Assembly: GCA_963788305.1 (NCBI GenBank) | Contig: CAWBGK010000016.1 | Location: 1-64,000, forward strand | From: UTCFX2 sp963788305 | GTDB taxonomy: Bacteria > Chloroflexota > Anaerolineae > Anaerolineales > UBA4823 | DNA: 64,000 nt | Direction of reading: 5' to 3' | Shown here: piece after piece, positions 39,623 through 49,563 of the stretch | Layout: each line of letters begins with the position of its first letter | Position numbering within the stretch: the stretch's first letter is position 1 | Notes under the pieces: model-generated | The model's database searches: none | Seen by the model: the letters and a program-made list of their open reading frames with translations, nothing else | What the model was told of the DNA's origin: nothing | Program-made: the position numbers and the translations under genes

Positions 39623-40443
39623 CCCTGCTTACTTTGTTCGATAGATTTACTTGCTTTTTCGGACATCACCCGCCCGTCTCCACCTTCACGCAGCATGATA
39701 ATTTCTGCCATAATGCTGACCGCAATTTCTTCAGGTGTTTCAGCATTCAATTCAAGCCCGATGGGTGAGCGAACCCGATCGAGCTGGGCAGCTTTGACAC
39801 CGTGCTCAAGCATCATTTTTTTTGCTGTCAGCCAGCGTTTTCTTGATCCGATTACACCAATATAAGCAGCAGGTTGATCTAAAAGAGCCGGCAGTCCCTC
39901 AACATCCACATTTACGCCGCGTGTCGTCAAGACCATATAGGTCCATGGAGTTATTTCCATCTGTCCGGGCAAGTCGGCCATCGGTCCCGGCAAATAAACA
40001 TCCGCATCAGGAACTGCTTCAGGTGTGCAAAAATCAGGTCGATCATCATTAATGACCACCCAATATCCCAGCCAGCGAGCCAGGTGTGCGAGGGCTTTGC
40101 CAACATGTCCTACACCAATCACCACCAGAATGGGTTTTGGCTGTAATGGTTCCACATATACCTCCACTTGGCCGCCGCAGACACCCGGGTCGCCTTGTTC
40201 CGGGTCATTCATCTGGTATTCCAGGTACCGCGGCTTGCCGTCGGAAATTGCTTCAAGTGCAGCTTTGATAACTCTGTTCTCAAGCTCTCCACCGCCCACC
40301 GTCCCTTGTATGGATCCATCTGGTAAAACCAGCATTTTACTGCCGGTATGGCGCGGAGTCGAACCCTTGCTTCGAATGAGCATGCAAAGAGCTGCCGCCT
40401 TGTTTGCGGCTTCAAGATCAGCTAATGATCCAAAGATCGTCAT
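39619..40443 (-). CDS. XdhC/CoxI-family molybdenum cofactor maturation protein
   Basis: XdhC-type proteins bind the molybdenum cofactor, help sulfurate it, and pass it to the apo-hydroxylase. The 274-residue product has the N-terminal block CMLIRSKGSTPRHTGSKM and GTVGGGELENRVIK. The C-terminal Rossmann part has VVIGVGHVGKALAHLARWLGY, then YIGVIGSRKRW and SPIGLELNAETPEEIAVSI. Open throughout. Its start is 4 bases after the pyrophosphatase stop and its own stop overlaps the FAD-FeS gene (ATGA), so it belongs to the same transcript. Confidence 0.93.
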   Translation of the reverse strand: MTIFGSLADLEAANKAAALCMLIRSKGSTPRHTGSKMLVLPDGSIQGTVGGGELENRVIKAALEAISDGKPRYLEYQMNDPEQGDPGVCGGQVEVYVEPLQPKPILVVIGVGHVGKALAHLARWLGYWVVINDDRPDFCTPEAVPDADVYLPGPMADLPGQMEITPWTYMVLTTRGVNVDVEGLPALLDQPAAYIGVIGSRKRWLTAKKMMLEHGVKAAQLDRVRSPIGLELNAETPEEIAVSIMAEIIMLREGGDGRVMSEKASKSIEQSKQG

Positions 40444-40446
40444 ATT

Positions 40447-41790
40447 TTACACCTCCAATAAACTGAGCATCACCGGGAGCAGCTGTTTCTTTCGGGAGAC
40501 CACACCTTCAGCCAGGCGGGTCCCATCTGGTTGGCGTGGATATGGGAGATCATCCAGAATCGGCGGAGCGTTCACAACAACCAGGCTGCTTGCATTATCG
40601 ACTACATCCGTCACCATCAACATCGCAAAATCGAGTTTTCGCTCCTTGCGCAGTCTTTCCAATGCCTCTTTCAGGTTTTCAAGGTGTTCATCCAGCTGGC
40701 GCAAATCCGTCACTTCAGCCTGGGAAACGGCGAAGGAAAATCCGCCAGAGTCATAGGTCTTCAAATCCGTTGAGACAATCTCAAAAGGATCGCGAGTTGA
40801 CAAGCCAGTTCCTGCATCAACGACCGATCTGCCATAGGCGGCGATCGTCTCTCCTTCCAATGGACTGTTCCGCACAAAAGCCCAGCGAGCCAGTCTTTCC
40901 GCGGCAATCTTGTCTCTCTCGGTTGTGGTTGGTGAAGTCAGTATCAGCGTATCAGATAACAGTCCTGCGAGTAAAAGCCCGGCAACTGCAGGAGGAGCAC
41001 TTAAGCCTGATTCTTCGATCCGCTCGGAAACGAGCGTGCTTGTGCTGCCGACTACATCCACTGAAAACCGGATCGGTGCTCTGGTGGAATTGTTTCCAAG
41101 GCGATGGTGATCCAGGATTTCGATTAATTCCGCTTCTTCGAGCGCACCCAAAGCCTGCCCTGGCTCATTATGATCGACCAGGATCAGGCGCAGCCTGGGC
41201 GGATTGAGTACATCACGCTGGCGAGTCACTCCAACATATAAGCCCTGGTCGTCAACAACCAGAAAATCGTTCTGTTCTTCACGCAAAATTCGACCGATCA
41301 TATCGCGGATGTGGACGCTCGCTTGAAACCGAGGTGATGGTACCATCGCAAGCTTCACTGCAAGGCAGATCCAGAATTTCGGATATGCGCAGATCCTGGC
41401 GACGAGGATGCGGGCCAATTTGCCTGGCGAGCAAGTTAAAGAGGCTGATTCCTGTGATCATGCCGACAGGCTTCCCATCCGCTGGATCCACCAGGGGGCA
41501 ACGCCTGTCCGGCTGATAATTCCCCAGGCGTCGCGGAGCGGGTCGTCCGGCTTAGCAGTGTCCAGCCGTCTTGTCACGGATTCGAAACGAGGTGAAGCAT
41601 CCGTCAGCAGGATGGGTGCTTCTATCCCAACCTTCCGGAGCACCCAGGTCGTCTGCGGGTTGATTGGACCTGCACGAGCAGCTACGACATCAGAATTGTC
41701 GCGCTCGTGCAAAAACCAGGCATATCCAACTGCGGAGGCGATTGAATCGGTATCCGGATTGACGTGGCCGATCACGAAGGTTCGAGACAT
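40447..41790 (-). CDS. Manganese-dependent (family II) pyrophosphatase with CBS domains (two frameshifts)
   Basis: A DHH/DHHA2 enzyme that hydrolyses pyrophosphate. The metal-binding motifs are FVIGHVNPDTDSIASAVGYA, LILVDHNEPGQA and IEILDHHRLG. Between the first and the others lies a regulatory insert of CBS type (VGMITGISLFNLLAR and FLVVDDQGLYVGVTRQRDVL), which in relatives binds adenine nucleotides and tunes activity. Shifts near 41490 and 41350 are needed. The DHHA2 end has ERLRKERKLDFAMLMVTDVV and GVVSRKKQLLPVM. Corrected length is about 447 residues. It is packed between the FeS-Mo fusion (4-base gap) and xdhC. Confidence 0.9.
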
Positions 41791-41793
41791 TCG

Positions 41794-44700
41794 CTAAGCG
41801 ATCTCCTTCTTCAATGCTCGCCAAACCCTTTCCGGCGTCACCGGAATGTTATCAACTTCAGCACCGCAAGCATCAGCGACTGCATTTCCAATGGCTGGTG
41901 CAACTCCATCCATGGTTATTTCCGAGACAGCTTTCACACCGAATGGATGCGAAGGTTCAAAAGTCTCTACAAACATTGTTTCCAGGACCGGCATTTCATC
42001 AGCCTGAAAGATGTGGTAATCTTTAAAGTCCACCTCGCGGGCACGTCCGCGCTCATCATACCGCATTTCTTCGCAGACAGCATATCCGAGAGCCTGGGTC
42101 ATCCCTCCTTCCACCTGTCCGGAGGCAGTCAGCGGATTGACAATCACACCAGAATCGAGCGCCATCACCAATCGGTTCACGACTACCTGGCCCGTCTCGA
42201 TATCCACTGTCACTTCGGCAAACTGGGCGGCAAAAGGCGGCGGTGAGACTGGAGACATGAATGACGCAATGCCCATGATTTGCTCCTGGTCTTCATGATG
42301 CAGAGGAGTTGTACGCAACATCCCGCAGGGTCACATATCTCCCATCCGAAGCGATCGCTTTGCGATCCGTCAGGCGAATCTCTTCCGGTCGTACCGGAAT
42401 ATTCTGGCCTGCATTTTCCCGGCTGTTCAGCATCTTTGCGGCCCGCTTTCGAATCTGGTCCGCAGCCTGTTGTGCAGCCTTCGTCGCAGCTGCACCTGAA
42501 ACATATGTCGTACTGGAAGCATAAGCGCCTTTGTCGAAGGGAGTGAAATCGGTGTCTGATGAATAGACAATGATATCCTCCAAAGGAACACCCAGCACCT
42601 CAGCAGCCATTTGACCCAAAACAGTATCCGAACCGGTGCCCAGATCGGTTGCCCCAATCAGCAAGTTAAAGGAACCATCGTCATTTAACTTTATGCTCGC
42701 GCCGCCCATATCCAGATATGGAATGGCTGTGCCTTGCATTACCAACGCAGCTCCAATCCCACGCCTCAACCAGGGTTTTCCCGGGATCTGATGCCAATCC
42801 GGATTCGCATATTTCTGATCCCAACCGATGGCGGCTTTCCCCTGGCGGGCACAATCTTCCAGGGCGCAGGTCTGTATGATCTCGGGCTTAGGCTCACGCC
42901 CTTCACTCCAGGCTGTGCTGAAAGGATGAAGCTCCCCTGAACGCAACGCATTTTTTAACCGGAAATCGACTGGATCCATGTTCAGACTGCGAGCAATTTT
43001 TTCCATGTGCCGGTCCAGCGGCCAATAACCCTGCGGGACTCCGTAACCTCGAAAAGCGCCTGCTGGGGGATGGTTTGTGTACACGATATCCGCTTCGAAT
43101 CGAATATTCGGCGATTTTCGGTAAGGTCCATCGCCAACATACAGCGCCATGGATTTGTGTCCGGTGTTTCCGGTTACTGTCAGCGCGTGGCATCCGTATG
43201 CGCCGGTATCTGTGAGGATTTTCATCGCATTCGCAGTCAGCGTGCCGTCTTGCTTCACGCCCGTCTTCATCCAGATTCTCATTGGATGGCGAGAACGGCT
43301 GGCTGTAAATTCCTCTTCTCGGCTGTACTCACAGATTACCGGCCGGCCAGTGGCAATCGTCAGGTGAGCTGCAACATCTTCTACCAGGATCTCCTGTTTG
43401 CCTCCAAAACCGCCTCCAATCCTGGGTTTGATGACCCTGATTCGCTTTACAGGCAACCCTAAAACCGGTGCCAACACTCGCCTGGCATGAAAAGGTACCT
43501 GCGTGCTCGTCCGAATGACCAATCGGTCATCCTCATCCCAATATGTGACCACAATATGCGGCTCGATATGCGCCTGTTGGACTTTGGGCACATCATAAAC
43601 CGCCTCAAAGATCCTATCTGCTTCTGAGAAACCTTTTTCCACGTCGCCGATATCGATATGGATGTGCGCCGCCAGGTTTTTGCTCGGATCAGAACTCTGC
43701 AAAGTTTTGATATTCCGGTTCATCGTGCAGGATCGGAGCGCCGGGTTTCATCACCTCCGTCGGATCAAGAAGAAGCGGGAGTGGTTCATAGTCCACTTCG
43801 ATCAACTTCAACGCCTGCAGTGCAATCTCTTCTGTTTCAGCGGCAACGAATGCCACTCGATCGCCTACAAAACGTACTTTATTATCCAGGGAGAAGGAAT
43901 CCAACGGGCCTGGGATCGGATCAGATTGTCCGGCCGTCGAATAGACCACGCGCGGCAAGTCTTTCCAGGTCAAAACCGCAGCCACCCCTGGAAGTTGTAA
44001 GGCTTTGCTTGCATCAATCCTCTTGATCCGGGCATGACCAATCGGGCTGTGGAGAATTTTTGCGATGAGCAGGTCACGCATCTCAAAATCACCTGTAAAT
44101 GCAGGCTTTCCCTGAACGAGCTTGAGCGCGTCGACCTTGATCTCTGGCTTTCCTACGCTGCTCCATGTTTCTGCCTCAGGCGCGACTGTGATGCGAGGCA
44201 TCAGCCGCATCCCGGTCTTCACCTCTCTCCCAGGAACACCAGGAGCCGGATATCGGCATTTCCTCGCCCAAACCTGCCCCCTGCCCCTCTCCCGATAACC
44301 ACTCTGCAGGAGCCGGGATTGCATCGGCTTTGACATCGCTCCCAAGGATTGGCTCTACGGTCTCTCCCCGTAGAACTGCAGCAGCTCGCAGTACTGCCTG
44401 AACTGGTTTGATATATCCTGTGCAGCGGCATAGCACCCCAGAGAGCGCTTCCCGAATTTCCGCTTCACTCGGATTTGGATTGCGCAGCAGAAGCTCTTTT
44501 GCGGCAAGGACTTGAGCCGGCGTGCAGTATCCGCATTGGATCGCGCCGGTCTCCACAAAAGCTTGCTGGATCGGATCTAATCCTTCAGACCGTTTCCAAC
44601 CCTTTATCGGGTGCTCACCCAGCGATTCAACTGTTTGAATGTGATGACCCTCTGCTTGAGCTGCCAGCATTACACAAGAATTAACTGGTTTTCCATCTAA

Positions 44701-44847
44701 TAAGACCGTGCAGGCTCCGCACTCTCCCGTTTCGCAGCCATGTTTGACGCTGAAAAAGCCCAAACGGCGCATCAGGCTGAGCAGGTTTTCACTTACGGCG
44801 GCATCAGTTTCAAACTGAATTCCATTAACGTTGAGTGTGATTTTCAT
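41794..44847 (-). CDS. Fused [2Fe-2S]-molybdopterin subunit of a molybdenum hydroxylase (three frameshifts)
   Basis: A polypeptide of about 1015 residues if the breaks near 44230, 43715 and 42305 are corrected. Residues 1-155 are a CoxS domain: GCETGECGACTVLLDGKPVNSC and QCGYCTPAQ...VLCRCTGY. A short linker leads to the large subunit, with GKPAFTGDFEMRDLLIAKIL, then IGGGFGGKQEI (Moco binding), PPAGAFRGYGVPQGYW and TDLGTGSDTVLGQ. The end VKAVSEITMDGVAPAIGNAV holds the likely catalytic glutamate. A separate start (GTG, 44249) for the Mo part cannot be excluded, but the intact fusion at 61369 supports one protein. XDH/aldehyde-oxidase family; substrate unknown. Confidence 0.87.
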
Positions 44848-44863
44848 CGCTTATCCTATCGAA

Positions 44864-47799
44864 TCAGAGCACTTTCTTTAGTTTCAACCAATCACCGCGC
44901 ACGCGGTTCGCCTCCATGATCGCTTCCTGCGATCCCATGACAACCACATATCCTGTTTCATTCAGTGCCATCAGATAATCAGCGAAGGATCGAAAATCTG
45001 ATGGTGTTGTGCTGAGGATTTGGTCGCGCCAACGCTGGCGAATTTCCTCAGAATCCCCTACCAGATGCCAGAGCATGGAGGAATATCCGCGAGCATCCGG
45101 AAGCTGATAGGCATCCATTCCTCCGATCGCGCCAATGATACTCTTGATCAGCTCGTCCTGGTCTAGATCTAAACTCCGCAGGAATTCTTCGGTCTGGTTG
45201 TAGTTGTCCAATGTTTCGAGGAGGTTGGGGTCGCGGTAGGAAATGTAGGTAAAAACACCCGATCTGGAATTGAAAATGCAGAATCCGCCGTATGCCCCTC
45301 CCTGGACACGAAGCCTTTCCCACAACCAGGTAGTGCGCAGATAATTCGTGATCACGTCGATAGAACCATCGAGCGGATATCCCAATTTGAAAAGATCAGC
45401 ACCCTTGCCAACATAATTCACCTGGGCAGGGATTGCCAGACCTTCACAATAGTCGCCGATTTCCGGAGCCCAATTCTGAGAGGTAGATGTACCCGGTGGA
45501 AGCTTGGAGAGGAAATCCTTAAGCACAGGTTGGAAAACTGTCCAATTGTCATGATCCAGCGTAACGTTCACGATCATCGCACTTCGTTTCAAGATAATAC
45601 GACGCAATTCCTCCAGGCGCTGTTGGACAGCCGTCCAGTCCTTTTCAATTTCCTTGATAAGGCTTCGCAAGAAGAAAAGCTGGCTGATGCCACTAATCTT
45701 TTCGTTCGCCCAATCCGCCTCGTTGAACATGGCTCGCAGGCGAGAGTTCACGATTTGATGCCCGGCCGGTACAAGCACTGATTCCGCGCTCGCCTTCTCC
45801 TCCAGGACGATTTGGCGAAACCGGTCCTGCTGATCCAGACGGGCGGTAGAGCAAGATATCCAGCAAGATGTTCAGCAAATCTTGAGCTTGAACCATGGTC
45901 GCTTTTGAACGCAAAAACAATCGGGCTGCTCCCTTATCCTTGTCGCGGATCATGGATGTAAAAACATCGGACCAGATACCACCGGTTGCGCTCCCAATTC
46001 GCTGGGATAACCTGACAAAATCTTCACGTTCGGTGCCCATCTCCATCAGCGCACGCCCAAAAAGGTTTACATACGGCAGCAAATCTTGCGGCAGTGTATG
46101 CAAGTCAAATCCAAGGTCCAGGTACAAGATTCCATTGGTAAAAATATTATGATACAGGATTTCACAAACATCGCTGCGGTCTACTTGGATCGGTACTCGT
46201 TTAATTTCCTTCTCTAAATCCTCCAATTTCAAGCCCGGGAGCATTGCGAGCACATCTGGAGAATCAGGTTGTTCCTGAAGTCCTTTGAGCCTGTGGGTCT
46301 GATCCATGATAAGTTCAAGCTCAGCCTGACTCATTTCAGCTTTCCTTTTTGCCAGGTAGATTCTTTTCTTCCTCATCCCGGACTCTTTGAATACCCGGCT
46401 CCGGTTTTAATACCACTGTAGTGCGGTGAGAATTATCGAGAAAGAACTTCTGGATCATTTTTTCAAAATATCGGTTATCAGCTGCAGCTTCGGTTTTAAT
46501 TTTTAATAACGGTGCTTCAAAAGCCAAAGGCTCGATTGGGTCATTGTCATAGAGCCAGCTTGTTAACGAACGAAGCATCAACAGCAATCCTTGCGGAAAT
46601 GAGCCAGTATTATTCTCACGCAGGCGAAATTCAATAGTGTTCAATGCAGCCGCTATCATCTCGGGATCGATCCCGTCATGAGCAAGCGTTTCAAGTGTTC
46701 CAATGATTAGGGCTTCAATTTTCGCACCTTCTACCAGATTTCCGTCATCGTCTGTCTGAACTCCTTTCAGGCCGGTTGAAAAATACGGCTGAAGGAGCTC
46801 GAGTTCCAGTCCGACACCTGCCAGGTCTTCACCCAAATCCAAGTCGATCAGCGCCTTCTGCAGCGGCGAAGCTGGAGTACCTACGAGTATATGCGCAAGG
46901 ATTGAAAGAGCTAACGTAATATCCGGCGCTTCCGCATCACTGAACAACCAGTTCATCGCCAGCATTCCTTTTGCAGAAGCCGCTTCATCACCTGGGTCGA
47001 AGGATTTTTCAATAACGCGTGGCTGATCGAACCTAGGCTGAATGGGAATGCTCGAATTTACATCGATCCGTTCATATCCGTCCAGGTAGGCATCCATTTT
47101 TATCAGACGTTCTTCAGGATCGTCATCCCCATATAAGAAAATTCGGGCATTAGTCGGGTGGTAATACTTCTCATGAAAAGACTTAAACTGCGAATAGGTT
47201 AAATCCGGGATATGACGCGGATCACCGCCTGAGTCAACGCCATAAGGTGTATCCGGAAATAGCGAAATCCTGACGCTGTCCGTCAAGACATCATCCGGAT
47301 TTGAATAAGCACCTTTCATCTCATTAAAAACAACGCCTTTAAATTTGATAGGATCATCAGGATGTTCGAGTTCAAAATGCCACCCTTCTTGTTGTAAGGT
47401 CGTATGTGGAATCAGGGGGTGAAATACCGCGTCCATATAGACATCCACGAGATTATAGAAATCTTTGACGTTTTGGCTGGCTACAGGGTAGCAGGTCTTG
47501 TCCGGATATGTCATAGCATTTACAAAAGTTTTCAACGATCCCTTCACCAGCTCAATGAAAGGCTCTTTCAGCGGATATTTCTCTGAACCACACAACACAG
47601 AATGCTCCATGATGTGAGCAATCCCTGTTGAATCGCTCGGTGGAGTTCGGAACGTAATCCCGAAAACTTTATTTTGATCCTCATTTATCAGTGAGAGGAG
47701 CTGGGCACCGGTTCGAATATGACGATAATACCGAGCCAAAGTATTCAATTCTGGGATAACCTGCTCATACTCAAGCACAAATCCATTTGCATCAACCAT
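44864..47799 (-). CDS. M16C-family zinc metalloprotease, PreP-like (two frameshifts)
   Basis: A protein of about 978 residues. GIAHIMEHSVLCGS carries the inverted zinc motif HxxEH (62-66), and VVFNEMKGAYSNPDDVL the distal Glu. LTYSQFKSFHEKYYHPTNAR, FGITFRTPPSDS and the C-terminal LWERLRVQGGAYGGFCIFNSR are typical of presequence-protease-like M16C enzymes. These close like a clam around short peptides and degrade them. Shifts near 46360 and 45800 break it. It lies 16 bases upstream of the FeS-Mo fusion and 41 bases after the FAD subunit gene, an odd place for a protease. Confidence 0.93.
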
Positions 47800-47840
47800 A
47801 ATGACCTCGATTAATTTTTGTAACAGATACCTAAATCTTA

Positions 47841-48611
47841 TTAAATTCTAAATTTCGCAACTGCCCGGTCTGCAAGAATTCCAGCAATCTCAGAACGATA
47901 CTCCGCCGAAGCCCATTGGTCACCAGCCTGGCTGTAAGCGCTTGAAGCTGCGGTTGCGACCCCGTCACTATCAGCGCCGTCAAATGCCAGAGTCGGTGTG
48001 GAACCAAACCCACCCAAGGAAATCCGCGTCCGGCCGGATGGCCAGATTGCTGCTCCAACACAGACAATCGGGCGATCGGCAGGGGTGCGAGCCACATATT
48101 CATATCCCAACCGGACGTTGCCTGGAAAAAGAAGCTCAGTAATCAAACGGCCGCGCAGTTTTTCCGACCGCAATGGGAGCAAATCTCCAAGGTTAACCTG
48201 TTCGCTTCCTGGTTCCAGAGTCACGATTGCATCCAAAGCCAGCATTACTGTTGTAAAAGGCGATCGTCCGTCTGCTGCTACCAGTGTTCCTGCCACGCTA
48301 CCAACCTGGCGCAAGTTATATGCTGTTTCAAGGAAGATCGCTTGCTGAAGGCATTCCAGGTTGGGATTGGCTTCTCCAGCCAACTTCACCAGGAGATTCT
48401 GGAGCGTTAATGCAGCGCCAACCTCACACATCTGACCCTGTAACCTGAACCCATCCAGATGCAGCAATTGAAGGTCGACCACCGCCAGGGAATCGGTGGA
48501 CAAACGGTCTATTGCTGAACCCCCTGCGATTGGAACCGTCTTTGGGTCAGACCGGGCGATTAGTTTCAAAGCATCTTCGATTTTTGTCGGACGATGATAT
48601 TCAACGATCAT
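47841..48611 (-). CDS. FAD-binding subunit of a molybdenum hydroxylase, degenerate FAD motifs
   Basis: A 256-residue CoxM-type protein. The start VEYHRPTKIEDALKLIARSD and PIAGGSAIDRL stand where a canonical AGGTDL is expected. The second FAD motif reads LRQVGSVAGTLVAADGRSP instead of the usual G-T-I-G-G-N with an acidic pair. The fold is recognisable, but the FAD contacts are altered, so binding may be weak or lost. It is the second gene of the long minus-strand unit and could partner the FeS-Mo fusion two genes on. Confidence 0.78.
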   Translation of the reverse strand: MIVEYHRPTKIEDALKLIARSDPKTVPIAGGSAIDRLSTDSLAVVDLQLLHLDGFRLQGQMCEVGAALTLQNLLVKLAGEANPNLECLQQAIFLETAYNLRQVGSVAGTLVAADGRSPFTTVMLALDAIVTLEPGSEQVNLGDLLPLRSEKLRGRLITELLFPGNVRLGYEYVARTPADRPIVCVGAAIWPSGRTRISLGGFGSTPTLAFDGADSDGVATAASSAYSQAGDQWASAEYRSEIAGILADRAVAKFRI

Positions 48612-48656
48612 ATTTTTTCTCCAACATCATGTCTCAAATGGACCAGAAATGTATGC

Positions 48657-49127
48657 TCACGCCTGGGGATATACTTTCCAGCCAAGCGCTTCAAGATCGT
48701 CCTTGTGGATATCGGACTCCGGGATATCGACCAGCATTACTTCAGCTTCCGCCAACAACATCCCAGTCGGATCATAAATTGCACTCGATGCCTTAGCAAT
48801 CCGTCCTTTTCTTTCACCCGCCCTGCCTACTAGCCGAAGCGGGGAACAAACAGGCACATTCTTTCTATAGTGAATGTCCAGACGACCCGTGAACATAAAA
48901 CGCGGGGCATCTGGTGTACCCATTTGCGACCTTCCAGCGACTTCATCTAACATGGCAGCGATGACTCCACCATGCACAATTCCAGGATAACCTTGATAAT
49001 GCTCTGGAACGGTTACTTCAGCTATCACTTCGCCCGGCTCGCTGTCAAAAAAACGGAGGTGAAGACCATACGGATTTTCCAGACCGCAAACAAAGCATTT
49101 GAGTGAGTTGGGTTGTGGCAATTTCAT
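48657..49127 (-). CDS. Hotdog-fold thioesterase (PaaI-like)
   Basis: The frame is open from 49241, but the family-like part starts at MKLPQPNSLKCFVCGLENPYGL (ATG 49127), giving 157 residues. GIVHGGVIAAMLDEVAGRS carries the HGG signature of the PaaI/4HBT thioesterases, which hydrolyse acyl-CoA or phenylacyl-CoA esters. RLDIHYRKNVPVCSPLRL is the second conserved strand. An extended start, near 49166 or 49241, is possible but would add an unrelated N-terminus. It is the first gene of the minus-strand run leading to the molybdenum hydroxylase genes. Confidence 0.8.
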   Translation of the reverse strand: MKLPQPNSLKCFVCGLENPYGLHLRFFDSEPGEVIAEVTVPEHYQGYPGIVHGGVIAAMLDEVAGRSQMGTPDAPRFMFTGRLDIHYRKNVPVCSPLRLVGRAGERKGRIAKASSAIYDPTGMLLAEAEVMLVDIPESDIHKDDLEALGWKVYPQA

Positions 49128-49245
49128 TTTCGTCTGGCGTCCTCTTCGTAGAATTATACTATCCATGTTAACTTTTACCATCTGTAGACCCATGAATGCT
49201 TTTTCAAAACCTTGACAAGCATCTGGCTTGGAATTAATCATACGG

Positions 49246-49251
49246 TATAAT
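49246..49251 (+). promoter_or_regulatory. Candidate -10 element for the glmS ribozyme transcript
   Basis: A perfect TATAAT lies about 60 bases before the ribozyme. A TTGACA stands at 49212-49217, too far (28 bases) to pair with it, so the -35 is unclear. Two promoters, one degenerate, are possible. Confidence 0.45.
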
Positions 49252-49309
49252 TGTCAGGCTGGTAATCTTCCGAAGTCTGGAGGTGGATCATTATCTTTGT
49301 ATTTGGGAA

Positions 49310-49474
49310 AGAAAGCGCATGGACCGCCGTTTTTGCTAACGACATCGATCTTCACGGCGGTTGACGAGGCGAAAGGTTCCTGCCTTCACAAGCAGGTTAA
49401 CCGGAATTGTTCCGGGAAAATCGAAAGATCAGCGGATGCCTTTCGGGCAGCCACAGCCCGACCTCTTTCCCTCC
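49310..49474 (+). ncRNA. glmS self-cleaving ribozyme
   Basis: The leader of glmS matches this glucosamine-6-phosphate-dependent ribozyme. AAAGCGCATGGAC (49312-49324) carries the expected cleavage site between A49314 and G49315. CCGCCGT pairs with ACGGCGG (about 49324-49360) as the P2 stem. The hallmark GTTGACGAGG ends at 49369. TCGAAAGATCAGCGGATGCC (49421-49440) is the core segment that pairs back on the GCGC strand. CTTTCCCTC near 49466-49473 can close with GAGGCGAAAG. With enough GlcN6P the transcript would cut itself and be degraded, shutting glmS down. It ends about 90 bases before the start codon. Confidence 0.9.
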
Positions 49475-49563
49475 AAAAAAGAAAACCCAAGACAATGCCA
49501 GTTGGATAACCAGCTAGACAAAACGCGGTGTGTGGCGAATCATTAAGGTATGGAGGGATTTTC

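Noticed and set aside
49228..49509. A + strand frame across the glmS leader
   Set aside because: The sequence is explained by the ribozyme, and the frame has no family features.
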